This document shows positions 7,087 to 15,989 of a stretch of 64,000 bases of DNA, piece after piece. Each line of letters opens with the position of its first letter. Position 1 is the first letter of the stretch. The position numbers were made by a program, and so were the translations under genes. The notes under the pieces are model-generated. The model saw only the letters and a program-made list of their open reading frames with translations. It made no database searches and had not been told where the DNA came from. The DNA is from CBDFGK01 sp965247075 (GTDB taxonomy: Bacteria > Pseudomonadota > Gammaproteobacteria > Pseudomonadales > Halieaceae): contig CBDFGK010000003.1 of assembly GCA_965247075.1 (NCBI GenBank), positions 496,001-560,000 on the forward strand, written 5' to 3'.

Positions 7087-9207
7087 ATGAATAGCATCAG
7101 TGCCCTCGATAACACCCTGCAAACCTATCTCAATCCGCAGCAGAGTAACCAGGTAAAGCGCGCCTACTACTTCGCGGAACAGGCCCACTATGGTCAATTC
7201 CGGCGCAGTGGCGAGCCCTACGTTACCCATCCACTGGCAGTGGCCGGCATTCTGGCCGACATGCACATGGACCACCAGAGTTTGATGGCGGCCATGTTGC
7301 ACGATGTCATTGAAGATACCGGCATCGATAAATCTGCCATAGAAGGCCAGTTCGGCCACTCAGTCGCAGACCTCGTCGACGGCGTCAGCAAACTCACCCA
7401 GATAGAGTTCAGTTCGCAGGCAGAGCAACAGGCAGAAAATTTCCAGAAAATGGCGCTGGCCATGGCCAAGGACATTCGTGTGATCCTGGTCAAACTGGCC
7501 GACCGGCTCCACAATATGCGCACCCTGAGGGTACTAAACGTCGATAAGCGGCGCCGTATCTCCCGTGAAACCCTGGACATGTACGCCCCCATTGCCCTGC
7601 GGCTGGGCATGAATAATGTCCGCATGGAATTTGAGAATCTCGGCTTCGCGGCGCTGCACCCCATGCGCGCTGACCGCATTTCCGCCGCCCTGCGCCACGC
7701 CCGTGGCAACCGCAAGGAGCTGGTCGAAAAAACCCGCCACCAGATTGAGGCTTGTCTGCAGCGAGAGGGGCATGAAGCAGATGTGGTGGGTCGCGAAAAG
7801 CACCTGTACAGCATTTACCAAAAAATGAAGACCAAACACAAAAGCTTTTCAGAAATCATGGATATCTTTGCGTTTCGCATCACCGTCGACTCAGTGGATA
7901 CCTGTTACCGGGTGCTGGGCTGCATTCACAGCCTTTATAAACCTGTGCCAGGGGAGTTCAAGGATTACATTGCCATACCCAAGGCCAACGGCTACCAATC
8001 CCTGCATACGGTATTGATGGCCATGCACGGTGTGCCCATAGAAATCCAGATTCGCACTCACGAAATGGAGGATATGGCCAATAACGGCATCGCCGCGCAC
8101 TGGCTCTACAAATCCAGTGACGGTGCCGGCGTGAACGGCAGCCATGCCCGCGCACGGCAATGGGTGCAGGGCTTGCTGGAAATGCAGCAACGCGCCGGCA
8201 ATTCGCTGGAATTCATTGAAAACGTAAAAATCGACCTGTTCCCCGATGAGGTCTACGTATTTTCTCCCAAGGGCGATATCCTCGAACTACCCAGGGGTGC
8301 TACGGCAGTTGATTTTGCCTATGCGGTGCACACCGATGTTGGCAGCAGTTGTGTGACCTGTCGCATCAATCGACGCCTGGCCCCACTTTCAGAGCCCCTG
8401 CAAAGTGGTCAAACGGTAGAGATTCTCACGGCTCCGGGCGCTCGGCCCAATCCCGCCTGGTTCAATTATGCCGTCACCGCCAAGGCACGCACCAACATTC
8501 GCCATTTCCTGAAGCATCAGCGCCGCGAGGATTCCATTGCCCTGGGTCAGCGCTTGCTGGAGAAATCCCTGGCCGGCTTCGATGCCACTCTGGAGCAACT
8601 CGATACTGCCAACACCGAGGCCTACCTGGCACAGGCCAACTACCAAAACATGGATCAACTGCTGGAAGACATCGCCATGGGTAATCGCGTGGCCATCATC
8701 ACCGCCCAGCAGCTACTGGGAGAGAGCCATGAGTCCAGCGATGGCACCTCCACGTTCACAGCAGCACCGGTGGCCCTGCGCGGCACCGAGGGCTTTATGG
8801 TCAGTTACGCCAAATGCTGTCACCCCATCCCAGGCGACGCTGTGGCCGGGTATATCAGCTCAGAGCGAGGCATCGTGGTGCACCGCGAACAGTGCCACAA
8901 CCTGGCTGAATTGCGCGACAGTACCGACAAGCTGGTTCCACTGCGCTGGGATGACGCGGTAGAGGGCGAGTTTTCAGCGGCCCTGCGTATCGAAGTAGAA
9001 AATCGCCGCGGCATAATCGCGGTGCTTGCCACCCGTATCAACAGCCTCGACGTAAACATCGAAAAGATCAGTAGTGAAGACAAGGATTACCAATTCAGCT
9101 TCGTCGACCTGGAGGTGTCTATTAAAAACCGTATCCAACTGGCGGCTATAATGAAACGTATCCGAATCCTGAAAGAAGTGCGTAAAGTGATACGCAGCAA
9201 GCAGTAA
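7087..9207 (+). CDS. spoT: Bifunctional (p)ppGpp synthetase/hydrolase SpoT
   Basis: Long RelA/SpoT homologue of 706 residues controlling the stringent alarmone. Order of domains: HD hydrolase (about 20-180) with the catalytic AAMLHDVIEDTG, showing that hydrolysis is retained; synthetase (about 240-350) with KANGYQSLHT and EIQIRTHEMED; TGS (about 390-450, starting VYVFSPKGDI); then the helical/zinc-finger region with YAKCCHPIPGD; and a C-terminal ACT domain (about 630-700). The order gmk-rpoZ-spoT identifies it as SpoT rather than RelA, which is normally elsewhere and has a degenerate HD domain. Confidence 0.96.
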   Translation: MNSISALDNTLQTYLNPQQSNQVKRAYYFAEQAHYGQFRRSGEPYVTHPLAVAGILADMHMDHQSLMAAMLHDVIEDTGIDKSAIEGQFGHSVADLVDGVSKLTQIEFSSQAEQQAENFQKMALAMAKDIRVILVKLADRLHNMRTLRVLNVDKRRRISRETLDMYAPIALRLGMNNVRMEFENLGFAALHPMRADRISAALRHARGNRKELVEKTRHQIEACLQREGHEADVVGREKHLYSIYQKMKTKHKSFSEIMDIFAFRITVDSVDTCYRVLGCIHSLYKPVPGEFKDYIAIPKANGYQSLHTVLMAMHGVPIEIQIRTHEMEDMANNGIAAHWLYKSSDGAGVNGSHARARQWVQGLLEMQQRAGNSLEFIENVKIDLFPDEVYVFSPKGDILELPRGATAVDFAYAVHTDVGSSCVTCRINRRLAPLSEPLQSGQTVEILTAPGARPNPAWFNYAVTAKARTNIRHFLKHQRREDSIALGQRLLEKSLAGFDATLEQLDTANTEAYLAQANYQNMDQLLEDIAMGNRVAIITAQQLLGESHESSDGTSTFTAAPVALRGTEGFMVSYAKCCHPIPGDAVAGYISSERGIVVHREQCHNLAELRDSTDKLVPLRWDDAVEGEFSAALRIEVENRRGIIAVLATRINSLDVNIEKISSEDKDYQFSFVDLEVSIKNRIQLAAIMKRIRILKEVRKVIRSKQ

Positions 9208-9225
9208 AGATCAAAGGAGAACACC

Positions 9226-9609
9226 ATGAGTAATCGCGCCGTGATTTCAACCCCGGCTGCTCCGCAGGCAATAGGTCCCTATTCTCAAGCCGTCAAGGTC
9301 GGCAATACCGTATGGCTGTCTGGCCAGATTCCACTGGACCCGGAAACTATGGAAGTAGTAGACGGGGATATCTCCGCCGCGGCAGCACGCGTTTTTCAAA
9401 ACCTCGCCGCCGTTGCCGAAGCCGCTGGTGGCACTCTCAATGATGCAGTAAAGGTCAATATTTCGCTAACCGATGTCGGTGACTTCGCGGCGGTAAACGA
9501 AGTAATGGCGCAGTTTTTCGCAGAGCCCTACCCAGCCCGGGCCTGTGTTCAGGTGGCGGCTCTACCCAAGGCAGTGGCTATAGAAGTCGAAGTGATTATG
9601 GCTTTGTAG
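9226..9609 (+). CDS. ridA: RidA family reactive enamine/imine deaminase
   Basis: 127-residue YjgF/YER057c/UK114 protein that hydrolyses reactive enamine/imine intermediates made by PLP enzymes such as threonine dehydratase. The signature NTVWLSGQIPLDP, the C-terminal PARACVQVAALPKA with the catalytic Arg, and EVEVIMAL are all present. A good ribosome site (AAAGGAG) precedes the ATG. 18 bases after spoT and 44 before recG, it sits in the usual cluster. Confidence 0.95.
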   Translation: MSNRAVISTPAAPQAIGPYSQAVKVGNTVWLSGQIPLDPETMEVVDGDISAAAARVFQNLAAVAEAAGGTLNDAVKVNISLTDVGDFAAVNEVMAQFFAEPYPARACVQVAALPKAVAIEVEVIMAL

Positions 9610-9653
9610 CCGACCTGGGAATTACTAATCCACAGGGCTCGATGTAGCAAGTA

Positions 9654-11711
9654 ATGAGTGATCTTTCTGCGCGTCCGGTTGCCGACCTGCATGGAGTCGG
9701 CCCCCGCATGAGCGCCAAGCTGGCGCAAGCGGGCGTTGCGCAACTGCAAGACCTGTTGTTCCACTTGCCCCTGCGTTATCAGGACCGCACCCGGGTTACA
9801 CCGATTGGCGCACTGCAAGCGGGCGATGATGTGGTCGTTGAAGGCGAACTGCGTCTCGCCGACGTTGCCTACGGTCGCCGGCGCAGCCTGGTGTGCAGAA
9901 TCCAGGACGGCACTGGCACGCTAAGCCTGCGTTTTTTTCATTTTTCAGCCGCACAAAAGCGCAACCTGGAGCCAGGTTGTCGCCTGCGCTGCTATGGTGA
10001 GGTTCGCCGCGGCGCCAGCGGACTGGAAATATATCACCCCGAATATCGCAAGCTGGACAAGGATGACGATCACGGCGTAGAAGAATCACTGACACCGGTC
10101 TACCCAACCACCGGGGGCATTACCCAGACCACCTGGCGAAAATTGTGCGAGCAAGCCGTATCGCAACTGGCGGCCGCGTCCCTGCCAGATTTACTGCCGG
10201 CCGGCGCGGCCAGCGCAATGACCCTGGTTGAGGCATTGCAGTATTTGCACGCCCCACCACCCGATGCACCGCAAGACCTCATTCGTGAGGGACGGCATCC
10301 GGCCCAGTTACGCCTGGCGCTGGAAGAACTGGTCGCGCACAACCTCTCCATGGAAAAATTGCGCCGCCAAACACAGGCACTGGGCGCCCCTGCAATGAGC
10401 CGCGGCAAGAATGTCATCAAGGACTTTATTGAACGTCTGGAGTTCTCCCTCACGGCGGCACAACAGCGGGTTGTCGCGGAAATTACCGCCGATCTTGGGC
10501 AAGCCCAGCCGATGTTGCGATTGTTACAGGGGGATGTGGGCTCGGGTAAAACCGTGGTCGCCGCCTGCGCGGCCCAGCAAGTCATGCACTGTGGCTACCA
10601 GGTCGCCATCATGGTACCCACGGAAATCCTCGCCGAGCAGCACTACCAGAGCTTTAACGCGTGGTTTGAGCCACTGGGGCTAACACCCTGTCTGCTGACC
10701 GGCCGCCTGAAAGGCAAGGCGCGAGAACAACTGCTGGCATCAATTGCCAATGGTGATACCCCGCTGATCATTGGCACGCACGCGCTGTTTCAGGAGAGCG
10801 TAGCCTTCGCGCAGCTGGGTCTGGTCATCGTCGATGAACAGCACCGCTTCGGCGTGCACCAGCGGCTCAGCCTGACCGACAAGGGGGGCCGGCCACATCA
10901 GCTGGTCATGACCGCCACCCCTATACCCAGAACACTGTCTATGGTGGCTTATGCCGACCTGGACTGTTCCGTTATCGATGAGTTACCACCCGGCAGGCAG
11001 GCTATTCAAACTGTGCTGATTGGCAGTGAGCGCAGACAACAAATTGTCGAGCGCGTCAGCCTTGCCTGCGACGCCGGCAGACAGGCTTACTGGGTCTGTA
11101 CCCTGATAGAAGAATCCGAGGCGCTGCAGTGCCAGGCAGCCGAAGTCACCGCCACGGAAATACAGGATCAACTGCCCGGCATCAGCATCGGACTGATACA
11201 CGGTCGCCTCAAGACAGCGGAAAAACAACAGCTTATGCGACGCTTCAAATCCGGCGAGATTCAACTGCTGGTGGCTACCACGGTGATTGAAGTGGGCGTG
11301 GATGTACCCAATGCCAGCCTGATGATTATCGAAAATCCCGAACGCCTGGGGCTGGCACAACTGCACCAACTGCGTGGCCGAGTGGGTCGTGGTAGCGAGC
11401 AAAGCCACTGCGTACTGCTCTATCAACTGCCTTTAAGCAACCAGAGTAAATCCCGCCTGGAGACCATGCGGGCCAGTAACGACGGCTTTTACATCGCTGC
11501 AAGAGATCTCGAACTGCGCGGCCCCGGCGAAGTGCTGGGCACGCGCCAAACCGGGCTTATGGAATTTCGGGTCGCCGACATCCAGCTACACGCGGATCTG
11601 CTGGATCAGGTAAAAACACTGGCTATGCAGATAATCGATCAATCCCCGAACGATGTGGATGCATTGATCAGGCGTTGGCTGGGTGGCGCCGAACGCTTTG
11701 CATCGGTCTAG
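9654..11711 (+). CDS. recG: ATP-dependent DNA helicase RecG
   Basis: Helicase that remodels stalled replication forks and branched DNA. 685 residues: an N-terminal wedge/OB domain (HhH-like LHGVGPRMSAKL at 13-24, OB fold about 60-150), then two helicase lobes with Walker A GDVGSGKTVVA (about residue 292), VDEQHRFGV (motif II), MTATPIPRTL, and RGRVGRG (motif VI), and the C-terminal PGEVLGTRQTGL. The stop codon TAG is part of the CTAG at 11708-11711 where an insertion element abuts the gene, so the protein ends normally (ERFASV) despite the insertion. Confidence 0.96.
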   Translation: MSDLSARPVADLHGVGPRMSAKLAQAGVAQLQDLLFHLPLRYQDRTRVTPIGALQAGDDVVVEGELRLADVAYGRRRSLVCRIQDGTGTLSLRFFHFSAAQKRNLEPGCRLRCYGEVRRGASGLEIYHPEYRKLDKDDDHGVEESLTPVYPTTGGITQTTWRKLCEQAVSQLAAASLPDLLPAGAASAMTLVEALQYLHAPPPDAPQDLIREGRHPAQLRLALEELVAHNLSMEKLRRQTQALGAPAMSRGKNVIKDFIERLEFSLTAAQQRVVAEITADLGQAQPMLRLLQGDVGSGKTVVAACAAQQVMHCGYQVAIMVPTEILAEQHYQSFNAWFEPLGLTPCLLTGRLKGKAREQLLASIANGDTPLIIGTHALFQESVAFAQLGLVIVDEQHRFGVHQRLSLTDKGGRPHQLVMTATPIPRTLSMVAYADLDCSVIDELPPGRQAIQTVLIGSERRQQIVERVSLACDAGRQAYWVCTLIEESEALQCQAAEVTATEIQDQLPGISIGLIHGRLKTAEKQQLMRRFKSGEIQLLVATTVIEVGVDVPNASLMIIENPERLGLAQLHQLRGRVGRGSEQSHCVLLYQLPLSNQSKSRLETMRASNDGFYIAARDLELRGPGEVLGTRQTGLMEFRVADIQLHADLLDQVKTLAMQIIDQSPNDVDALIRRWLGGAERFASV

Positions 11712-11729
11712 GAGTCTGTCGGATTTAGC
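11712..11729 (+). repeat. Left terminal inverted repeat of the insertion sequence
   Basis: GAGTCTGTCGGATTTAGC. Pairs with the right end at 13258-13275 with three mismatches and is preceded by the CTAG duplicate at 11708-11711. Confidence 0.8.
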
Positions 11730-11783
11730 GACAGCATTAATGATAGAATAAGCCCATCGTACCAAGAAGAGATCGAAGCTACC

Positions 11784-13142
11784 ATGTCAGCCAAATTCCA
11801 GCCGATCAATCGAGATACTCCGTACCTGCTACCGCCCTCCTTGCAGGACTGGTTGCCGGAGAAACACCTGGCACGCTTTGTAGTGGATATTGTGGATCAA
11901 CTCGACTTGAGTGAACTGGTAACTCGCTATGGTGGCGGTGGGAAACAGCCCTATCACCCCGCTGTGTTAGTAGCGCTGTTGTTCTACGGTTACGCGACCG
12001 GGATATTCTCCAGTCGCAAGCTGGAGCAGGCGACCCACGACTCGGTTGCCTTTCGTTATATCACCGCAGACGCGCACCCGGACCATGACACGATCGCCAC
12101 CTTTCGCAAGCGTTTTCTGCCGGAGCTGGAAGGTTTGTTTGTACAGATATTGGTGGTCGCCAAGGTGATGGGCGTGTTCAAGCTGGGCAAGGTCAGCCTG
12201 GACGGAACCAAGATCAAGGCCAACGCCAGCAAGCACAAGGCGATGAGCTGGGGCTATGCGAACAAACTGGAAGAGCAACTTCGCCGCGAGGTACAGGCAC
12301 TGCTCAGGCGGGCTGCACAGGCCGATATTGAAGATGAGCCGCCGATCGACATTCCTGATGAACTGGCGCGCCGGGAAGATCGGCTGGCGGCCATCAAGCA
12401 AGCCAAGGAAGAGATTGCGCGACGTGCGCAAGAACGCTTTGAGGCCGAGCAGGCTGAGTATGAGGCAAAGCTCAAGTGTCGCAAGGACAAGGAAGCCGAG
12501 ACTGGCAAGCAAGCCAGAGGGCGTGAGCCAAAGCCACCTGAGCCTGGGCCACGGGATAAGGATCAGGTTAATTTTACCGATGGAGAATCACGCATCATGC
12601 CGTCTTCGGAGGGATTTGTGCAGGGCTACAACGCACAGGCTGCCGTTGATATCGAATCATACCTGATTGTGGAAAATCACATCACACAGCAGCCGAATGA
12701 CAAGCAGGAGATTGAGCCGACCCTGAACGGATTGGCGGATGCGGAAGCGCAGTTGGGCAAGGCGGAGGCCTTATTGGCGGATGCGGGTTACTTCAGCGCT
12801 GATAACGTAGGTCGCTGTGAAGACGCGGAGATCATACCCTATATCTCGGATCATCGGGAGCGACACAACCTTCCCTGGGATGAACGATTCAGGACACCTC
12901 CCCCATGCCCACCGGATGCCGATGCCGTGACAGCGATGGCATATCGATTGCGAACCGCTGAGGGTAAGGCAATCTATGCCAAACGAAAATCCACGGTGGA
13001 AACGGTATTTGGAATAGTTAAAGAGGTGATGGGGTTTCGGCGGTTTCACCTTCGCGGGCGGGATGCGGCGCAAGGTGAATGGTGTGGTGTGCATGGCGTG
13101 GAATCTGAAGCGCATGTACGCCCTGGGAGGCTGAGAGCATGA
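11784..13142 (+). CDS. IS1182-family transposase with a frame disruption near its C-terminus
   Basis: DDE transposase of 452 residues. The N-terminal domain (DUF772 type) includes NRDTPYLLPPSLQDWLP and HPAVLVALLFYGYATGIFSSRKLE. The catalytic region has SLDGTKIKANASKHKAMS, a charged coiled-coil insertion (about 155-250), FVQGYNAQAAVD, LADAGYFSADN and the final Glu segment STVETVFGIVKEVMGFRRF. Family members normally end with a segment like MAWNLKRMYALGG. Here that segment exists in the +1-shifted frame (stop at 13132-13134), while the actual frame runs on to 13142 with unrelated residues. The shift lies around 13060-13095, after the catalytic Glu, so the enzyme could be weakened or dead, or the base call could be wrong. 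Confidence 0.85.
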   Translation: MSAKFQPINRDTPYLLPPSLQDWLPEKHLARFVVDIVDQLDLSELVTRYGGGGKQPYHPAVLVALLFYGYATGIFSSRKLEQATHDSVAFRYITADAHPDHDTIATFRKRFLPELEGLFVQILVVAKVMGVFKLGKVSLDGTKIKANASKHKAMSWGYANKLEEQLRREVQALLRRAAQADIEDEPPIDIPDELARREDRLAAIKQAKEEIARRAQERFEAEQAEYEAKLKCRKDKEAETGKQARGREPKPPEPGPRDKDQVNFTDGESRIMPSSEGFVQGYNAQAAVDIESYLIVENHITQQPNDKQEIEPTLNGLADAEAQLGKAEALLADAGYFSADNVGRCEDAEIIPYISDHRERHNLPWDERFRTPPPCPPDADAVTAMAYRLRTAEGKAIYAKRKSTVETVFGIVKEVMGFRRFHLRGRDAAQGEWCGVHGVESEAHVRPGRLRA

Positions 13143-13257
13143 ATAAGGGAAGCCTTATCCCGAGCAATGGTGCCCAATTTTGCACCTTGGGAGGCAGTTC
13201 AAACAAAAAATTGGAATGGGTACTTGAGTGGGCGCAGTGTACTCCTGCTTCGCTCGG

Positions 13258-13275
13258 GCCAAACCAGACAGACTC
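13258..13275 (-). repeat. Right terminal inverted repeat of the insertion sequence
   Basis: Read on the minus strand it is GAGTCTGTCTGGTTTGGC, matching the left end. It is followed on the plus strand by the second CTAG copy (13276-13279). Confidence 0.8.
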
Positions 13276-13839
13276 CTAGTCCGTAGTCCCATTGTCTGGC
13301 TCCACCGGCAGGGCCTGCCAACGGCGCTGCACCGCTTCCCTGCCCATGGCCTCCAGGCGGGCGATATTGGCGCGGGGAATAGCCGCTGGGTCAGCAACTG
13401 CCTCTGTTACCCGCGTCAGCATCGACTCTCTAATTAAATGAATAATTGGCAGCGGGCTGCGGTTGCTGTAATGGGACAAGCCGTCGGGAGCTTCATTGGC
13501 GAACTGGTATGAGGGATGAAAATGCGCCAGCTGTACCAGGCCATCCAGACCCGCTTCTTCCAGCAGGGCCTGGGCCTCGCCCACCAGATCCAAAAACTCA
13601 TGAAAGTCCTGCAGCTGCCGGGAAAAAGCCAGCAAAGTCGTGGAGTTTTTCTGCTCGGAGCTAGCCTGCAGACGATCCAGTTCCAGCAAAAAATCGCGCA
13701 ATTGGGCCGCGGGCTCGACCGCATCGGAAATCGCTATGCGGAGACTGCCGTCGCGCACCACCGGCGCGGCAAACGGGCACAGCTCCAGCGCCAACACACA
13801 ATCGTGCAGCCAGCGCTCTACCATGCCCTGTGAACTCAT
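13276..13839 (-). CDS. DUF1415 family protein
   Basis: Conserved protein of unknown function, about 187 residues. Landmarks are LELCPFAAPVVRDGSLRI near the N-terminus, TTLLAFSRQLQDFHEFLDL, LVQLAHFHPSYQF, HYSNRSPLPIIHLIRE and IPRANIARLEAMG. The Cys-Pro-Phe plus His/Asp pattern suggests a metal or redox role, but none is established that I know of. Start chosen at MSSQGMVERW (13839); an alternative ATG lies 15 bases upstream, and neither has a clear ribosome site. The stop TAG uses the CTAG target copy at the insertion-element border. Confidence 0.85.
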   Translation of the reverse strand: MSSQGMVERWLHDCVLALELCPFAAPVVRDGSLRIAISDAVEPAAQLRDFLLELDRLQASSEQKNSTTLLAFSRQLQDFHEFLDLVGEAQALLEEAGLDGLVQLAHFHPSYQFANEAPDGLSHYSNRSPLPIIHLIRESMLTRVTEAVADPAAIPRANIARLEAMGREAVQRRWQALPVEPDNGTTD

Positions 13840-13864
13840 CAAAAGCGAACCCATCAAGAGCGGA

Positions 13865-15235
13865 TCAGGCAAGAATCGCCGGCAGTTGTTTTTGCAGCGC
13901 CATTTTCTCTTTGGTGGCCTCCCCGGTGAGAGCAAAGCCCAACAGGGCTCCACTACCATCGCGGTATTCAGCCTTTACATTGTTACCTTGTTCGGTGATC
14001 TGCCACGCACCCGCCGCATCGGGAGCCGGGGGAGCGACCACTATCGGACAGGCTGGTGTCTTGATGGTTACCGGCATAGCCGGATAAGACACTTCGGTGG
14101 TCTCACCTGCCAGGGTCTTGCCAAGCGCGCGAGCCGCCGCCATCAAGGGGGCAACATAGACCAACACATGGCCGGCAACCTCGGCGCAATCACCAAAGGC
14201 ATACACATTGGCGGCACTGGTTTCCAGCAGGCGGTTGGTGACAATACCGCGATTGACTTCCAATCCGGAGGCCTGTGCAAGATTGATGCGGGGTCGAACA
14301 CCCACCGCCGACAGCACCACGTCGGCCGCAATGGTCTGGCCAGAATTGAGGCTGACGACAACACCGTCCTCAGCCTTGTTGACCGCGGTAACCAGCGGCC
14401 CAAAATGGAATTTCGCACCCTTGGCTTCCAGTGCTCGCTGCACCGCCTTACCGGCCGCCTCTGGCAACAAAGTGGGCAGGCAATAAGCGAGGGGATCTAC
14501 TGCTTCTACTTCGAAACCGCCGTTAATCAGGTCGTTAGTGAACTCACAGCCAATCAGGCCGCCGCCAATAATACAGACTTTTTTGACATTGTTTTTCTTT
14601 ACCGCCTGACGGAAATCATCGTAATCAAGCAGGTCATTGATGGAGTAGACATACTCCAAGGCATCCCCTTCGATAGGTGGACGAATAACCTCTGCGCCGA
14701 CAGTAAGCACTAACGTACTATAGTGAATCGCGGTCTGCCCATCACCGACCATAATCAGTTGTTGGTCCGTATCAATTTTGCTGACATGGGTCATGGTCCA
14801 AACGCTGGCCTTGAGCGTTTTACCCATACCACCGGCATCTGCCTGGGCCAGGTCATTGGCACTGGTGTGCTTGGTGTAGCCGGTAGACAGCATCGGTTTG
14901 GAATAGGAGCGACCGTCGTCAGAGCTGATAAGAAGCAGCGGCGTTTCACTGTCGTGCTTGCGAAATTCCTTGGCCAGGCCATAACCGGCCAGACCCGTGC
15001 CGATGATAATCACCGGCGCGTTCGTCTGGTCGGCAACCGGCTCTTCGTGATGTGGCACCTGCTCTACCGGGGCCTCTTCAATCAGCTCAAAGTCTTCCTT
15101 GCCAACTCCACAATCCGGACACAACCAATCTTCAGGAACATCTTCCCACTTGGTGCCGGGAGCTATGCCGTCGTCTGGCCAGCCTTTGGCTTCATCGTAG
15201 ACGAGCCCACAAACAATACATTCCCACTTGCTCAT
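13865..15235 (-). CDS. Rubredoxin-rubredoxin reductase fusion (FAD-dependent NAD(P)H oxidoreductase)
   Basis: 456 residues with two parts. Residues 1-55 form a rubredoxin with two Cys pairs, CIVCG and CPDCG, binding one Fe. Residues about 73-456 are a pyridine nucleotide-disulphide-type reductase with FAD motif IIIGTGLAGYGLA, NAD motif VCIIGGGLIGCEF and the second FAD motif NVYAFGDCAE. Electrons would pass from NAD(P)H to FAD to rubredoxin and on to a partner such as an alkane hydroxylase, a diiron enzyme or an oxygen-detoxifying enzyme; no such partner is nearby. Usually the two proteins are separate genes. Start at ATG 15235 is preceded by GAGAGGC, a fair ribosome site. Confidence 0.9.
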   Translation of the reverse strand: MSKWECIVCGLVYDEAKGWPDDGIAPGTKWEDVPEDWLCPDCGVGKEDFELIEEAPVEQVPHHEEPVADQTNAPVIIIGTGLAGYGLAKEFRKHDSETPLLLISSDDGRSYSKPMLSTGYTKHTSANDLAQADAGGMGKTLKASVWTMTHVSKIDTDQQLIMVGDGQTAIHYSTLVLTVGAEVIRPPIEGDALEYVYSINDLLDYDDFRQAVKKNNVKKVCIIGGGLIGCEFTNDLINGGFEVEAVDPLAYCLPTLLPEAAGKAVQRALEAKGAKFHFGPLVTAVNKAEDGVVVSLNSGQTIAADVVLSAVGVRPRINLAQASGLEVNRGIVTNRLLETSAANVYAFGDCAEVAGHVLVYVAPLMAAARALGKTLAGETTEVSYPAMPVTIKTPACPIVVAPPAPDAAGAWQITEQGNNVKAEYRDGSGALLGFALTGEATKEKMALQKQLPAILA

Positions 15236-15253
15236 ATTGCCTCTCACTATTCC

Positions 15254-15290
15254 TAACAATTTTGGACAGGTCTTAACAATTCTGGACAGG
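15254..15290. promoter_or_regulatory. Two 17-bp direct repeats at 20-bp spacing in a divergent promoter region
   Basis: TAACAATTTTGGACAGG (15254-15270) and TAACAATTCTGGACAGG (15274-15290) differ at one base and are exactly 20 bp apart, about two helical turns, so both copies face the same side of the helix. They lie just upstream of the rubredoxin-reductase start, in the 152-bp gap before ubiC. This looks like a tandem activator or repressor site. The regulator is unknown. Confidence 0.5.
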
Positions 15291-15387
15291 AAAAATCAGG
15301 AGGCAACACTATACGTGCTGCACAATTGTGTGCAAGTGGCGGCCGCGGTAGTCACTTTGCCAGCTCGCGCCTGTATTTCATCGCCGG

Positions 15388-15963
15388 GTGTGGCAAACTG
15401 CGCGCGTGTCACAATCCCGCTCCCATCAAAAATACGCCCGAGACCCGCGCTGGCGCCCATTGCGCTCCTTCAACCGTGCTGAATTGCCAGGCGGGGCCGC
15501 GCACTGGCTGCTCAATGAGGGCTCGCTAACCGACCAACTGGTAAACGCGGCCGGCGGTAATTTTCGCGTTCAGCGCCTGCGTCAGGGCTGGCAACAGCCA
15601 CTGCTGTCTGAGCAACGGTTGCTGAAACTGCCCAACCGGCAGTGGGCGCTGGTACGCGAGGTACTCCTGATCTGCTTTGACCAGCCCTGGGTATACGCGC
15701 GTAGTATTATCCCGCAGACCACGCTACACGGTTCGCTGCGGCACCTGCGGCGCTTGCAAAATGAGTCGCTGGGCAGCCTGATATTTCGGCAACCGGGTTT
15801 GCAACGCAGTCAGTTTGAGCTGGCCTTGCTGCCCTCCATGAGTCCATATATTGATGTGTCAGTGCGCCAGGCAGAACCGGCCTGGGCGCGTCGGTCGTTG
15901 TTTATCATTGCCGGTAAGCCGCTCTCCGTCAGCGAGGTTTTCCTCCAGCGGTTCCAACCGTAG
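15388..15963 (+). CDS. ubiC: Chorismate--pyruvate lyase
   Basis: First committed step of ubiquinone synthesis: chorismate to 4-hydroxybenzoate and pyruvate. Family features: RPLRSFNRAELP, WLLNEGSLTDQL, WALVREVLLICF, WVYARSIIP with the active-site Arg, NESLGSLIF, and the C-terminal RRSLFIIAGKPLSVSEVFL with the catalytic Glu. The GTG at 15388 gives 191 residues. A GTG at 15406 is an equally possible start, and no ATG exists in the N-terminal region. It is followed by ubiA 26 bases later, the classic pair. Confidence 0.92.
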   Translation: MWQTARVSQSRSHQKYARDPRWRPLRSFNRAELPGGAAHWLLNEGSLTDQLVNAAGGNFRVQRLRQGWQQPLLSEQRLLKLPNRQWALVREVLLICFDQPWVYARSIIPQTTLHGSLRHLRRLQNESLGSLIFRQPGLQRSQFELALLPSMSPYIDVSVRQAEPAWARRSLFIIAGKPLSVSEVFLQRFQP

Positions 15964-15989
15964 CCCACTGGCCCCATAATAGCGCTTTC

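Larger units (their letters stand above)
11712..13275 (+). mobile_element. IS1182-family-like insertion sequence, 1564 bp, between recG and a DUF1415 gene
   Basis: Ends are imperfect 18-bp inverted repeats starting GAGTCTGTC (11712-11729 and the complement of 13258-13275; 15 of 18 positions match by eye). The element is directly flanked by CTAG on both sides (11708-11711 and 13276-13279), consistent with a 4-bp palindromic target duplication. It carries one DDE transposase ORF reading away from recG. The insertion is neatly placed: each CTAG copy supplies the stop codon of a neighbouring gene, so neither recG nor the convergent DUF1415 gene is altered. Family assignment is from transposase resemblance. 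Confidence 0.88.

Noticed and set aside
13640..14713. 357-residue ORF on the plus strand
   Set aside because: Lies opposite the DUF1415 and rubredoxin reductase genes, both of which have clear motifs.
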